Of a stretch of DNA of 64,000 nt, positions 26,279 through 35,263 are shown one piece after another; the first letter of the stretch is position 1; every line of letters begins with the position of its first letter. Below the pieces are notes generated by a model, which ran no database searches, had not been told where the DNA came from, and saw only the letters and a program-made list of their open reading frames with translations. A program made the position numbers and the translations under genes. The stretch is from Candidatus Protochlamydia sp. (GTDB lineage: Bacteria > Chlamydiota > Chlamydiia > Chlamydiales > Parachlamydiaceae), in contig JACDAQ010000025.1 in NCBI GenBank assembly GCA_013695355.1, positions 62,001 through 126,000 of the forward strand, read 5' to 3'.

Positions 26279-27823
26279 TTATTGACTTGGATAAATGGTT
26301 TTGTCTTTTAGGTAAAAAGAGGTCTTATAGCGACCACGATTTGAGCTCCACTTTACCTCTCCCTTAGGATCCACCCAGTCGTTCGAGGCAATGAGGGCAT
26401 CATGGAACTCTCTAGCCCATTTGGGCTTCGGACTGCTAAATTCAAGTTCAACTTTAACCTGGTATTTTTCCTGCTTTTTCCCTTGCATCGGCCTTTTTAA
26501 AATCATATAGCTTAAATTCTCGATGTGCAATTTTACCCCCTCGTCGTACGCAACTGCTGGGTGGCGGCTTAGCCAGCCCAATACATCGCTGACACGAGGT
26601 ATATTGGCGAACAAAGGGAAAGAGTCGGGGGTCGACTGTAATTCTTTTTGCAAAAAAGAGAGTCGATCTAAAAAATCATCTTTATTAAGTTCAAAAATAC
26701 CAGGTTCTTCCCCATTGAATTTTTCACGGGCTGAAGGTGTTTTGGCTAAATAGACAGATTCAAATTGCTCATGTGTTTTGTTCATTCCTGCCAAAACATC
26801 TACATACTCCTGGCGAATTTTGTTTTCTTTAAAATCTAAGTAGTTTTGTCCAAAAAAGTAGAATACAGTGCTTAAAGCCAGCATTAGAATGAAATAGATG
26901 GCAACCGGGGCTTTTAGACGTTTCCACGGATATGGGTAGACCCACTCTTGCTGCCTGAAATCAATTGAAAGAGGATTTTTAGGCAAAGACTGGATCGCCA
27001 GCCCAATGGGGACCGCATGGATTAGCTTGTTTTGCATTGAAATTGCATCGTGGGAATCATCGGGTTGAAGCAGGGGAAGCTGTGCTTTATCTGCTACCGC
27101 CTTGCACCACCCTTCTTTATGCGCCGACTCTCCAGTAAAAATAACCCCTTCCAAATGGTCTTCGGCCTCTTTAGAAAGCGCGCATATTAATTTTACAAAG
27201 GTCCTTTCAAATTTTGCCATTTCTTCTGACGACCCAGAAGTAAAAATAATTTGTTCCTTTTGCGTGAAAGAGGCAGCCATCAACCCTTTTTTGATCAAAA
27301 GGGCGGTGGCAAAATTTTCGCCTAAATGAAGAATTAAGTAGCTTTGGTGCATTGAAAAATAGGTTTTAGCAAATTGAAAAAGAGCGGCCTGAATGCAGCT
27401 GACTTTTTCAGGCTCGATCTCAAGGGCCTTTAGTTGATTTAAATGAGACTCCAGGCATTCCTTACGGGCAGATAAAATTAAAATATCTGTTGAATCCGGC
27501 TCTTTTTTAATGATTTGACGGGCCAAGATGGCCTGATCGATAGAATAGGGAAGCATAGGTTCGGCTTGGAATGCTAAGGCCTCGTCAATATCTTTTTCTT
27601 TGGTCAATGGAAGGTTCATGGCCCGAAGAAGGACCTCGTTTCCATTAAGGCCGGTCGTTAAAACAGGATGATCATTGTAAAGCCGTTTTACATCACCAGC
27701 TTTTAAATTAAATAATTCCCGAAGAAAGGGTTTTCCTTTATACCGGATGACTTCTGCTGCCAGCGTTCCTTTTGAGGTCAGCTCAAGGCCGATGGATTTC
27801 AATGACGAAGAAAATTTTAACAT
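26279..27823 (-). CDS. PilM/GspL-like actin-fold protein fused to a membrane domain
   Basis: A 514-residue protein. The first 330 residues resemble the actin-like ATPase fold of PilM/GspL (KSIGLELTSKGTLAAEVIRY, then ALAFQAEPMLPYSIDQAIL, ILHLGENFATALLIKKG). A single membrane segment (PVAIYFILMLALSTVFYFFG, about 310-330) follows, then a periplasmic coiled or alpha/beta part. GspL has this same order: cytoplasmic actin fold, membrane helix, periplasmic ferredoxin-like domain. With the PilN-like protein downstream it probably builds the inner-membrane platform of a type II secretion or pilus-like machine. There is no ATPase or secretin gene in the window. Confidence 0.65.
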   Translation of the reverse strand: MLKFSSSLKSIGLELTSKGTLAAEVIRYKGKPFLRELFNLKAGDVKRLYNDHPVLTTGLNGNEVLLRAMNLPLTKEKDIDEALAFQAEPMLPYSIDQAILARQIIKKEPDSTDILILSARKECLESHLNQLKALEIEPEKVSCIQAALFQFAKTYFSMHQSYLILHLGENFATALLIKKGLMAASFTQKEQIIFTSGSSEEMAKFERTFVKLICALSKEAEDHLEGVIFTGESAHKEGWCKAVADKAQLPLLQPDDSHDAISMQNKLIHAVPIGLAIQSLPKNPLSIDFRQQEWVYPYPWKRLKAPVAIYFILMLALSTVFYFFGQNYLDFKENKIRQEYVDVLAGMNKTHEQFESVYLAKTPSAREKFNGEEPGIFELNKDDFLDRLSFLQKELQSTPDSFPLFANIPRVSDVLGWLSRHPAVAYDEGVKLHIENLSYMILKRPMQGKKQEKYQVKVELEFSSPKPKWAREFHDALIASNDWVDPKGEVKWSSNRGRYKTSFYLKDKTIYPSQ

Positions 27824-27920
27824 ACCTATAAAAGCTCTATTTTTTTAATGCTTTAAATTATGAATTTTAATAGAATTTTTATATTAATTCAAGTAACTAA
27901 TTCCAAGCAATGAGAGATAT

Positions 27921-28187
27921 ATGCTAATAGCAGTCAAATTAATTAACGTTTTTTTTCAGTTTTATACTTTTATGCTTTTTGGCCGCATTATCGCATCCTG
28001 GTTCCCTCAACTCTATGAATACCGTTTAATGCAATTTATTGCTTATTATACAGATCCTTATCTGAACTTTTTTAAACGTTTCATCCCGCCTTTGGGTATG
28101 ATCGATATTAGCCCGATCGTGGCATTTTTATGCCTTAGTTTTGCTCAAAACATATTAATTAATTTTCTAATAAGTTTTGCAAGATGA
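27921..28187 (+). CDS. YggT family membrane protein
   Basis: An 88-residue protein has two membrane segments, the layout of the YggT family. The signature region FGRIIASWFPQ near residue 20, followed by FIAYYTDPYLNFFKRFIPPLGMIDISPIVAFL, is typical. Members occur near cell division or cell-envelope genes and may act in osmotic or ion balance, but the function is not firmly known. It overlaps the dus gene by 4 bases, so they are translationally coupled. Confidence 0.88.
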   Translation: MLIAVKLINVFFQFYTFMLFGRIIASWFPQLYEYRLMQFIAYYTDPYLNFFKRFIPPLGMIDISPIVAFLCLSFAQNILINFLISFAR

Positions 28188-29215
28188 GATCAAAACTACT
28201 TTCACCTATAAAAATAGGGAATTTGCAGCTTCCCAATCGTATTTTTTATGCTCCATTGGCCGGATGTTCAGATTTTCCTTATCGTAAAATGTCAGCTCAA
28301 TATGGACCTGGGCTGATGTATTGCGAGATGGTAAAAATGGATGCCATCGTGCGGCATGATCCGCATACCTATCATATTCTTGATTACTCTCCCGATATGC
28401 ATCCTATCGGAGGTCAAATATGTGGAAGCAAGCCTGCACTTGCGGGGCAGGCAGCAAAAATCATTGAAGACTTAGGTTTTGATTGCGTTGATTTAAATTG
28501 CGGGTGTCCCGTAGATAAGATTACAAAGGATGGAAGCGGATCGGGTTTGTTGAGGACCCCGGAGCTTATTGGAGAATTACTTGCCCGCATGGTTGCGGCA
28601 GTAAAAATACCAGTGACTGTAAAAATTCGTGCGGGTTGGGATGATCAACATATTTTTGTCGCCGAGATTGTCAAGATAGCAGAACAGGCGGGAGCGCAGG
28701 CTATCTGCATCCATGGGCGCACGCGTCAGCAGGGCTATAAGGGACCTGCCAATTGGGATCACATCAAAGTAGCGGCTCAGGCAGCCACAACGATCAAGGT
28801 AATTGGCAACGGGGACATTTTGGACGGGCCATCGGCAAAGCAAATGTTTGAAGATACTGGTTGCGATGCTATTCTAGCCGCCAGAGGGACTATGGGTCAG
28901 CCGTGGATAGTTGAAGACATATTAAGGCATCTGGAAGGGCTTCCTGTTGAGGAGCGAACGTTGGAAGATTGTAGGCAAGCCTTATACCAGCATTATCTAT
29001 GGATGCAAAAATACCACTCCGACAAGCGTGTTTGCATAGATATGCGCCGGGTAGGCTGCTGGTATTTAAAAAAATCATCGGGAACCAGACAATTCAGGGA
29101 ATTGATCAGCCGAGCCGATAATTTAAGTGAAGTCAATGATCTGATTTTGAATTTTCCATTAGGAGAATTCGCTGAAGCGGAAAATGCCGAGCTTGTTCAA
29201 GCGGACTGCTGCTAA
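28184..29215 (+). CDS. dus: tRNA-dihydrouridine synthase
   Basis: This FMN enzyme reduces uridine to dihydrouridine in the tRNA D loop. The 343-residue TIM-barrel protein has the N-terminal APLAGCSDFPYRKM, the substrate segment DLNCGCPVDKITKDGSGSGL with the catalytic cysteine, VKIRAGWDD, ICIHGRTRQQGYKG, and the phosphate-binding GNGDI...ILAARGTMGQPWI. It is of the DusB type by these motifs. It overlaps the YggT gene by 4 bases. MITE remnants lie in the 280 bases after the stop. Confidence 0.95.
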   Translation: MRSKLLSPIKIGNLQLPNRIFYAPLAGCSDFPYRKMSAQYGPGLMYCEMVKMDAIVRHDPHTYHILDYSPDMHPIGGQICGSKPALAGQAAKIIEDLGFDCVDLNCGCPVDKITKDGSGSGLLRTPELIGELLARMVAAVKIPVTVKIRAGWDDQHIFVAEIVKIAEQAGAQAICIHGRTRQQGYKGPANWDHIKVAAQAATTIKVIGNGDILDGPSAKQMFEDTGCDAILAARGTMGQPWIVEDILRHLEGLPVEERTLEDCRQALYQHYLWMQKYHSDKRVCIDMRRVGCWYLKKSSGTRQFRELISRADNLSEVNDLILNFPLGEFAEAENAELVQADCC

Positions 29216-29260
29216 ACTCAACTTACCAAAGGAGCAGAGGAAGCAGCGCATCTTTTTAAT

Positions 29261-29274
29261 CCACTTGGGTATAA
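29261..29274. repeat. solo end of a TATACCCAAG-family MITE
   Basis: CCACTTGGGTATAA is the right end of the MITE seen in full at 17833-17998, without its arms. It lies 60 bases before the decayed copy at 29333-29456 and is probably left over from an older insertion. Confidence 0.5.
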
Positions 29275-29332
29275 GAACCTGGGTTATAAATTCAAAGTGG
29301 CTAATAAAGTCCTAAAGTTTTAGGATGAATTT

Positions 29333-29456
29333 TATACCCAAGTAAAAATTTGGACTGTTTCAACGCCCCGGGTTAGCGCAAACGGCAATATTGGTTCGTT
29401 TAGCTCTGTGCACCGCGGGAGCTTTCAGTCTAATTTTTGAGTCCACTTGAATATAG
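29333..29456. mobile_element. decayed copy of the palindromic MITE
   Basis: It starts with TTATACCCAAGTAAAAATTTGGACTG and ends with AGTCTAATTTTTGAGTCCACTTGAATATAG, both matching the ends and arms of 17833-17998. The centre (CGGCAATATTGGTTCG) has changed. It lies between dus and the acylphosphatase gene. Confidence 0.7.
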
Positions 29457-29497
29457 ACTAAATTAAGGCTTAAATTCGATCCTTTAGGTGAGTTTGA

Positions 29498-29791
29498 ATG
29501 GAACATTCCTCTTTAGATAAATACGAAATGCATGTCATTGTTAAAGGCAATGTACAGGGCATAGGTTTTCGTGCTTTAACTCGTTATCGGGCGCTGGATT
29601 TAGGCCTTAAAGGGCAGGTGCGTAATTTGCAGGATGGTACAGTTGAAATTTATGCCCAAGGTTCAAAAAAACACCTTGAAGAGTTGATTGAACGGTTGAA
29701 GGAAGAGACGATGCCAGGTCAGATAGAAGAGGCCTCAATTGAATATTTTCCTATCGAACAGCCTCATGACGATTTCCGCATTGTTCATTAA
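29498..29791 (+). CDS. acyP: acylphosphatase
   Basis: This small enzyme hydrolyses acyl phosphates such as 1,3-bisphosphoglycerate or acetyl phosphate. The 97-residue protein has the phosphate cradle VKGNVQGIGFRALTRYRA with the catalytic Arg, and the catalytic Asn in LKGQVRNLQDGTVEIYAQG, both hallmark motifs. Length is normal. The DUF2071 protein gene begins 22 bases after the stop, so the two are probably co-transcribed. Confidence 0.93.
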   Translation: MEHSSLDKYEMHVIVKGNVQGIGFRALTRYRALDLGLKGQVRNLQDGTVEIYAQGSKKHLEELIERLKEETMPGQIEEASIEYFPIEQPHDDFRIVH

Positions 29792-29813
29792 TCATAAATT
29801 AGCTTGAGTACCT

Positions 29814-30554
29814 ATGCCGATACCTACGCACGAAGCCCGACTTGCCGCCAGAGATTATCCAAAAGATCTTTGGGCTATTATGGATCAAAAATGGCGCAAT
29901 CTTTTGTTTCAGCATTGGGAATACGATGTTGCTGCTATTCAAAGTACATTGCCGCCCGGACTTTTTGTCGATACTTTTGAAGGCAAGGCTTACATTGGCA
30001 TCACGCCTTTTTCAATGGAAGGGGTAAAGCCCAAATTTTTTCCTTCTATTCCCGGCCTTTCAAATTTTTTAGAGCTGAATGTGCGTACTTATGTCTACAA
30101 CGAGCAGGGGATTCCCGGCGTTTGGTTTTATTCTTTAGATGCTAATCAACAAATTGCTGTTCAAATGGCAAGTCAATTTTTCTTTCTTCCTTACCGCTAT
30201 GCTCAGATGGAATCCAATATAAATGCCAACGGTGAGATCATTTACAAGTGTACGCCTCAAGGTACAGTTGCAAAAATTGAATTAGTTTATAGTGGAAAGG
30301 GGCCTACTTTCAATGCAAAGGCTGATTCTTTGGAATTTTTCCTGGTTGAAAGATATGTACTTTTTGCCAAGCGAGGTGATGCAATTGCTACCGGTAGAAT
30401 TCATCACGCTCCGTATGCGCTTAGTTTCCCAGATGTAAAAAAATGGGACAGTCAATTATTTGAAATCAATGGCCTGGTCAATCCCAAGCGAGCTCCCGAT
30501 CATCTTCTCTTTTCCCCTGGTGTTGATGTTGAAATTTTTCGATTAAGTAGCTAA
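29814..30554 (+). CDS. DUF2071 family protein (YqjF-like)
   Basis: A 246-residue protein opens with the family's N-terminal signature (WRNLLFQHWEYDVAAIQSTL followed by PPGLFVDTFEGKAYIGITPF). LSNFLELNVRTYVYNEQGIPGVWFYSLDA and FFLPYRYAQM complete the pattern. Members of DUF2071 are soluble single-domain proteins related by fold to acetoacetate decarboxylase-type barrels; the function is unknown. It follows acyP by 22 bases and precedes the glycosyltransferase gene by 58 bases. Confidence 0.88.
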   Translation: MPIPTHEARLAARDYPKDLWAIMDQKWRNLLFQHWEYDVAAIQSTLPPGLFVDTFEGKAYIGITPFSMEGVKPKFFPSIPGLSNFLELNVRTYVYNEQGIPGVWFYSLDANQQIAVQMASQFFFLPYRYAQMESNINANGEIIYKCTPQGTVAKIELVYSGKGPTFNAKADSLEFFLVERYVLFAKRGDAIATGRIHHAPYALSFPDVKKWDSQLFEINGLVNPKRAPDHLLFSPGVDVEIFRLSS

Positions 30555-30612
30555 GTTAACGTTACTTGAACAAATAAGTCCGTTGATTGCATATCTAACT
30601 TAAAGGCTTTTA

Positions 30613-32970
30613 ATGGAATTCTCGGACCCATTCGATAAATTCTTGCATTTTTACGAAAGGGGGCTGATTGAAGAGGCCTTGCAAGTCATCCTTCCAGACG
30701 CATTGGTTACTTACGACTCTTTGCATTCTTCTGAAAAATCTTTTCCATATTTTGTCAATTTTATTGATGCCTCGGTTTTCAAAGGGGCGATGGAATTTAA
30801 CCAGACATTTCTTGTATTGGAGTCTTTCTGCCAGGAATCTCCGGCATTAAAAATCATTACCCAAGCATTTCTTGAAGCAATCAGATTGGAGTTTGTCTTA
30901 TTCAGCGGTTTTATCCATTCAAGCGAAAATATGGATGAGCTGGAAATGCCCGCCTCCCTTAAAGATTTTTTTATTTTATACCACTCAGGAGGAGTTGAGG
31001 CGCACCAAAATGCATTAGAAAAAAGCCTAGAAAAGTTACCTTTGGACTGCCAGGATGTGCTAAGAAAAAAATTGGTTCTTAAACATGGCTGGGAAAGGCT
31101 TCAAAAAGAAAAATCTGCTTTAACAAAGTATTTGGAAGGTACTGACTGGAGAGTAAAACAGCCATGGCATTCTTATGCTTATCCCATTTCCATTGAGCAT
31201 GGGCCAATCCTTGCAGAGAATGAATTTCCAATCATTTTTATTGAACCTGTCAGAAATTTAAATTACGCTGCTTTCCTTCGACCTTATTGTGAAAAAGAAT
31301 GCCTTTTTATTTTCCACACAATTCAGCATCTTTTTCAGCTTTTGCATTTCCCTGACTTACATGAAATTTTCGCCCTAGCCCATGTCCATCTATATGTTAT
31401 GGAATTATATCCTCAGGAACAACTATTCAGCCAAAATTTATATTTTAGATCTCCGTCCAAATTTAAGCTTATCTGGATGACCGCCTATCCTTATTTGATA
31501 GAAGCCATGCCTGCATTTGAAGACGCCTTACAGGCTTGCCTGCAGCAAAATGAGGTTGAAATTAAAGGTGATACTCCTCAAGCCAATTGGCTGTACGAAA
31601 TTGCTAAACGTACTTTACAGGACATTGAATCGAATCGTTATGGAAAGGAACGGGCGATCGCTTTTAGCATTGAAAAGGGATTTCAGCGATGGAATGATCT
31701 TCACAAAGGCTCTCCTCCAGCGCATGCCAACCTCGGCCCAGCTCCCAAAATGCCTTTGGATGCTCAAATTAAGGCATTGTTGAATGAGAGAAAACCAAGG
31801 TTATTTCAACCTAATAATAAAATCCGCCTCGCGCATATTGTGACCCAAATAGTGGACGGAGGGCATGCCCCTACAAAATTATTAAAAACTCTTTGTACTT
31901 TGGCCGACCGGCAATGGTTTGAGGTATGCGTCATAAGCAACGAGCGCATTGCGGAACACTTGCTAAGCTATCCGATTGCGACCTACGTATCCCCCTCCTC
32001 GCAAGTAAGAGGCTATATCACGATAAAATATTTAAATCATTTCGGAATTTTAGTAGTAGTAGATGCTGGCTCTCCAACCTATGAAATGGCCATAAAAGAA
32101 ATTCTTGGGAAATTAACCGAATTTCAAATTGACATTGCCGTATTTCATGGGCCAGATGAGCTAAATAGTATTATAAGCGGTTCTACAGATGTACCTATCA
32201 GGGTACTATTCGACCATGGAACGCTCCCTTCCTATCCATGCTTTGACCTCGCTATTTTAAGTACCGATGAAGCTTACAACCAAAACCACCAGGCATTTCA
32301 ACAAGCAGGCATGGAAAGTTGTGTTTTGAATTTTTCTTTGGATGTGAGACCTGAATGGGAAAAAGAACCATTTTCCAGGGAATCGATCGGGCTGCCTGAG
32401 TCAAGCTTTGTCATGACCACTATTTCTAACCATTTAGATAGCAGGTTGACGAGTGAAATGTGCCATGCTATTGCAATAATTTTGCAAAGGTGTCCGCAAG
32501 CTGTTTATGCTCCTATTGGAGAAGTGACAAAAAAAGAGGGGTGGTTTGCCATCTTTAATCAATATGAGGTTGCAGAAAGGGTTTATTTTTTAGGGAACTT
32601 ACCAGTGCCAAGCCAATATGCCAGATCCATGCATTTATATTTAAATGAATTTCCTTTCGGCAGCGGTTTAAGCATTCTCGACGCCATGGCGGCAGGTTGT
32701 CCAGTCGTGTCGATGTATGATGAGAATGGCCCTCAGCAAGCCCGTTATGGGGCCACTTACTTTGGCATTGATCGAGTCATAAAAACCGGGAAGGTTGAGG
32801 ATTATATAGAATTAGCATGTAGACTGATTGAAGATCCCGCTTTATATAAAAAGTGGTCAGAGCATGCGCTTGAGCAGTATGAAAAAAGAGTGGATACTAA
32901 AGGTTATGTAAAAAAATTCGAGACTATTTTAGAGCAATATATTGCCTTTCATCTTAAAAATTCATGCTAG
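30613..32970 (+). CDS. large GT-B glycosyltransferase (GT41/GT4-like C-terminus)
   Basis: A 785-residue cytoplasmic protein. The first 390 residues are helical, without clear motifs, and may be a binding or TPR-like region. From residue 390 an N-terminal Rossmann half begins (RLAHIVTQIVDGGHAPTKLL). From about 580 comes the nucleotide-sugar half with YARSMHLYLNEFPFGSGLSI, DAMAAGCPVVSMYDENGPQQ and ARYGATYFGIDRVI, the GT-B donor-binding signature. The layout resembles O-GlcNAc/HMW1C-type transferases with an extended N-terminus, but donor and acceptor cannot be read. A decayed copy of its last 230 bases lies at 34650-34853, beyond the minus-strand repeat-bearing gene. Confidence 0.75.
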   Translation: MEFSDPFDKFLHFYERGLIEEALQVILPDALVTYDSLHSSEKSFPYFVNFIDASVFKGAMEFNQTFLVLESFCQESPALKIITQAFLEAIRLEFVLFSGFIHSSENMDELEMPASLKDFFILYHSGGVEAHQNALEKSLEKLPLDCQDVLRKKLVLKHGWERLQKEKSALTKYLEGTDWRVKQPWHSYAYPISIEHGPILAENEFPIIFIEPVRNLNYAAFLRPYCEKECLFIFHTIQHLFQLLHFPDLHEIFALAHVHLYVMELYPQEQLFSQNLYFRSPSKFKLIWMTAYPYLIEAMPAFEDALQACLQQNEVEIKGDTPQANWLYEIAKRTLQDIESNRYGKERAIAFSIEKGFQRWNDLHKGSPPAHANLGPAPKMPLDAQIKALLNERKPRLFQPNNKIRLAHIVTQIVDGGHAPTKLLKTLCTLADRQWFEVCVISNERIAEHLLSYPIATYVSPSSQVRGYITIKYLNHFGILVVVDAGSPTYEMAIKEILGKLTEFQIDIAVFHGPDELNSIISGSTDVPIRVLFDHGTLPSYPCFDLAILSTDEAYNQNHQAFQQAGMESCVLNFSLDVRPEWEKEPFSRESIGLPESSFVMTTISNHLDSRLTSEMCHAIAIILQRCPQAVYAPIGEVTKKEGWFAIFNQYEVAERVYFLGNLPVPSQYARSMHLYLNEFPFGSGLSILDAMAAGCPVVSMYDENGPQQARYGATYFGIDRVIKTGKVEDYIELACRLIEDPALYKKWSEHALEQYEKRVDTKGYVKKFETILEQYIAFHLKNSC

Positions 32971-32977
32971 GGCTTAT

Positions 32978-33030
32978 TTGCAAGAGCCTATAGAGGTAAA
33001 TACTTAATCACCTCTATAAGCAGGTCTTGC
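32978..33030. terminator. imperfect hairpin between the glycosyltransferase and the repeat-bearing gene
   Basis: TATAGAGGT (32989-32997) pairs exactly with ACCTCTATA (33010-33018). Outer bases TTGCAAGA and TCTTGCGA extend the stem with gaps. It lies between convergent genes and probably ends transcription from both sides, though no T-run is present. Confidence 0.5.
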
Positions 33031-33065
33031 GATAGACCTTATCAACTTGTTCAAACTTCACAAAA

Positions 33066-34481
33066 TTATAAGTATAACTTATTTTTATTCCTTATTTTTT
33101 CTTCGTGAGGTTGATAATTATTATTAAATTCATATTGAGGTTCAATTTCAATTCCATTTTCAAATTTTATTCCGAACAAATCCAAAGAAAGTGGATATTT
33201 TCGGCTTAGCTCTAAACATAGGTTCTCTCGCTTATCATATTTTACTGAGATGATGTAATTTGATAAAACTGTCCCCAAGATTTTTTTAAAATCACTATTA
33301 TCCCATAATTCATGATTTTCAGATAATTCAGTTCCAGATTCAATTTGAATAACTAATTTTTGAATATCTTTTATATCGATGGAATTTATATTTTTTTGAA
33401 GTTCATTCTTGGAAATAATGATTCCTAATCGTTCGAAATCTGAACCAAGCGGATTATTTTTATTATTTAATAAATTAAATAATTTTTCACTTAAGACACT
33501 TTTTTGTCCCTCTATTTTTTTATTTTCCAACATATCGACGCATTCATCACTGACTTTATACAGGCTCATTTCAAATTGAATTTTATCCATTAAAAAATCA
33601 TATACAATTTGATTCATGTCCATTAAACAAGTAATGTTCAATTCTTTTTGACAATTTTTTTGTAATTTTTGCACAAAAGCTATTATTTCAACTTCAATTC
33701 CCCTTATTTCTTCAGGACCTAAATCTTTTAATTTGCCATTTTTTCTAAGAAGTTCAAGTTCATTGGTTGCAATATCCTGCACCATAGCCTCTTCTGACAG
33801 ACTTAAGGGAGCTTTTTTGGCGGTAGTTACTACTTTGTCTTCTTCCAAATGAAGTTTTTTTTGCTGCTTTTTCTTAGCAACGGCCTCTTGTTCAAGATTT
33901 TTTTTCTTTGCCAAGGCCTCTTCTTCCAGACGTTGTTTCCTGACAAGTTCTTCTTCTCGTGAGTAAGTTTCTAAGAAATCATTTTGTTTATTCAAAGGCA
34001 TAATAATGGCAGGGCTGTTGTTTGGCATACTTTCAGGTGTTGGCTGCTTAGGGCTAGAGATCGAAGGACTGTTGTTAGGTGGACTTTCAGGTCTCCCCCG
34101 TTTAGGGCTAAGCTCTGAAGAATTAATACCAGTGGAACTTGTTATTGAGGGATGTACATTTCTTTGATTTGAGAAATAATTATTGGGCGTAGATAGGATA
34201 GGAGGCATTATAGATTTAGTTATGGAAGGGGAGATGGAGGAAGAGATGGTGGGTGAAGAATTGATTCTTAAACTATTATTAGGTTTTTCATTTTGAACTA
34301 TCTGAGCATTAAAAGCATGTTTAAAAAATGGGTCATTAAATTTATTACTTAAGTCTTGTTTAAAGAATGGGTCATCAAATTTATTACGTAAATCCTGCTT
34401 AAAAAATGGTTCATTAAATTTATTACTTAAGTCTTGTTTAAAAAATGGGTCATTAAATGAATTTTTATCACCAGGAAACAT
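33066..34481 (-). CDS. repeat-bearing putative effector (PFFKQDL repeats, coiled coil)
   Basis: A 471-residue protein that I do not recognise. Residues 8-57 hold four copies of a 13-residue repeat, F(N/D)(D/E)PFFKQDL(S/R)NK, nearly identical at DNA level too. Residues 65-165 are low-complexity Ser/Pro/Asn-rich. Residues 170-215 are a charged coiled coil (QRLEEEALAKKKNLEQEA). The rest is mostly helical, with no signal peptide. This composition (N-terminal repeats, disordered linker, coiled coil) is common among secreted effectors of intracellular bacteria. It lies between the glycosyltransferase and a decayed copy of the glycosyltransferase 3' end. Confidence 0.65.
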   Translation of the reverse strand: MFPGDKNSFNDPFFKQDLSNKFNEPFFKQDLRNKFDDPFFKQDLSNKFNDPFFKHAFNAQIVQNEKPNNSLRINSSPTISSSISPSITKSIMPPILSTPNNYFSNQRNVHPSITSSTGINSSELSPKRGRPESPPNNSPSISSPKQPTPESMPNNSPAIIMPLNKQNDFLETYSREEELVRKQRLEEEALAKKKNLEQEAVAKKKQQKKLHLEEDKVVTTAKKAPLSLSEEAMVQDIATNELELLRKNGKLKDLGPEEIRGIEVEIIAFVQKLQKNCQKELNITCLMDMNQIVYDFLMDKIQFEMSLYKVSDECVDMLENKKIEGQKSVLSEKLFNLLNNKNNPLGSDFERLGIIISKNELQKNINSIDIKDIQKLVIQIESGTELSENHELWDNSDFKKILGTVLSNYIISVKYDKRENLCLELSRKYPLSLDLFGIKFENGIEIEPQYEFNNNYQPHEEKIRNKNKLYL

Positions 34482-34649
34482 AAAATACTCCTTTTTTAAT
34501 TTTATTATTCATTAAATATTCTATTTTATCAATATTATCGCATTGTATATTTTATGTTAATTGTTCTTTAAATAAAGATCCTTAAATTATTTTTGCTTTC
34601 TGAAATCTTTTATTTACCCTCAGGAAAAGGAAATAGGGCTTTATGCATA

Positions 34650-34853
34650 CAATCAGTGTATGCCGAAAACGACCCAGCAAGCCCACTATGGGGCTACTTA
34701 TTTTGGCATTGATCACGTCATAACCGGAAAGGTTAAGGATTATATAGAATTAGCCTGCAAACTGATTGAAAATCCAGCTTTTTATAAAAATGGTCCGAGT
34801 ATACACTTGAGCAGTATGAAAAAAGAGTGTTTTAGAACAATATATTGCCATTG
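34650..34853 (+). pseudogene. decayed copy of the glycosyltransferase 3' end
   Basis: From GTGTATGCCGAAAACGACCC onward it follows 32716-32953, with small deletions (about 30 bases near the end) and frame breaks. It retains GGGGCTACTTATTTTGGCAT and GATTATATAGAATTAGC with few changes. It stops close to where the intact gene stops. It forms the right flank of the repeat-bearing gene, as the ispA copy does for the F-box/LRR gene. Confidence 0.85.
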
Positions 34854-34891
34854 AATACACTAAAGGAAAATTCTTTACTTGAAAGCGCGTA

Positions 34892-35227
34892 ATGGGAATT
34901 GCACTTTGTGTTTTGGCTGGCGTGCTAGGCCTCACTGTATATGTCCGTCATTGCTTCTTAAAGGAAAGGGTGGAAAGGCCCAACCTAAGACAAGAAGAGT
35001 TAGAAGAAATTGAGAATCATGAAAACAGGGAAGAACCATTGCCTGAATTGCATGAAGATCCTGTCCCACCTTCAAATCATCGACCCCATCGCTTTAGTAA
35101 TGAGCTAGATTTTAGTGCCTATAGCTTATCTGAAGATCTTATAGAGACCCTAGCTGTGTTATTGGCTGGTCAGCTTAAGGACTTAGTAATCATAATGGAT
35201 AAAGGTCTTACTTTCAAGAATCTTTGA
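34892..35227 (+). CDS. small membrane-anchored hypothetical protein
   Basis: A 111-residue protein begins with one hydrophobic segment (MGIALCVLAGVLGLTVYV), then an acidic, proline-containing linker (about 30-70), then a short C-terminal region. No family is recognised, and the start has no clear ribosome-binding site. It follows the glycosyltransferase 3' copy by 38 bases and may be part of the same rearranged segment. It could be a broken remnant of a longer gene. Confidence 0.4.
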   Translation: MGIALCVLAGVLGLTVYVRHCFLKERVERPNLRQEELEEIENHENREEPLPELHEDPVPPSNHRPHRFSNELDFSAYSLSEDLIETLAVLLAGQLKDLVIIMDKGLTFKNL

Positions 35228-35263
35228 TTTCTGGTAAGCTCTTTCCTTAACCCGGGAAGAAAA

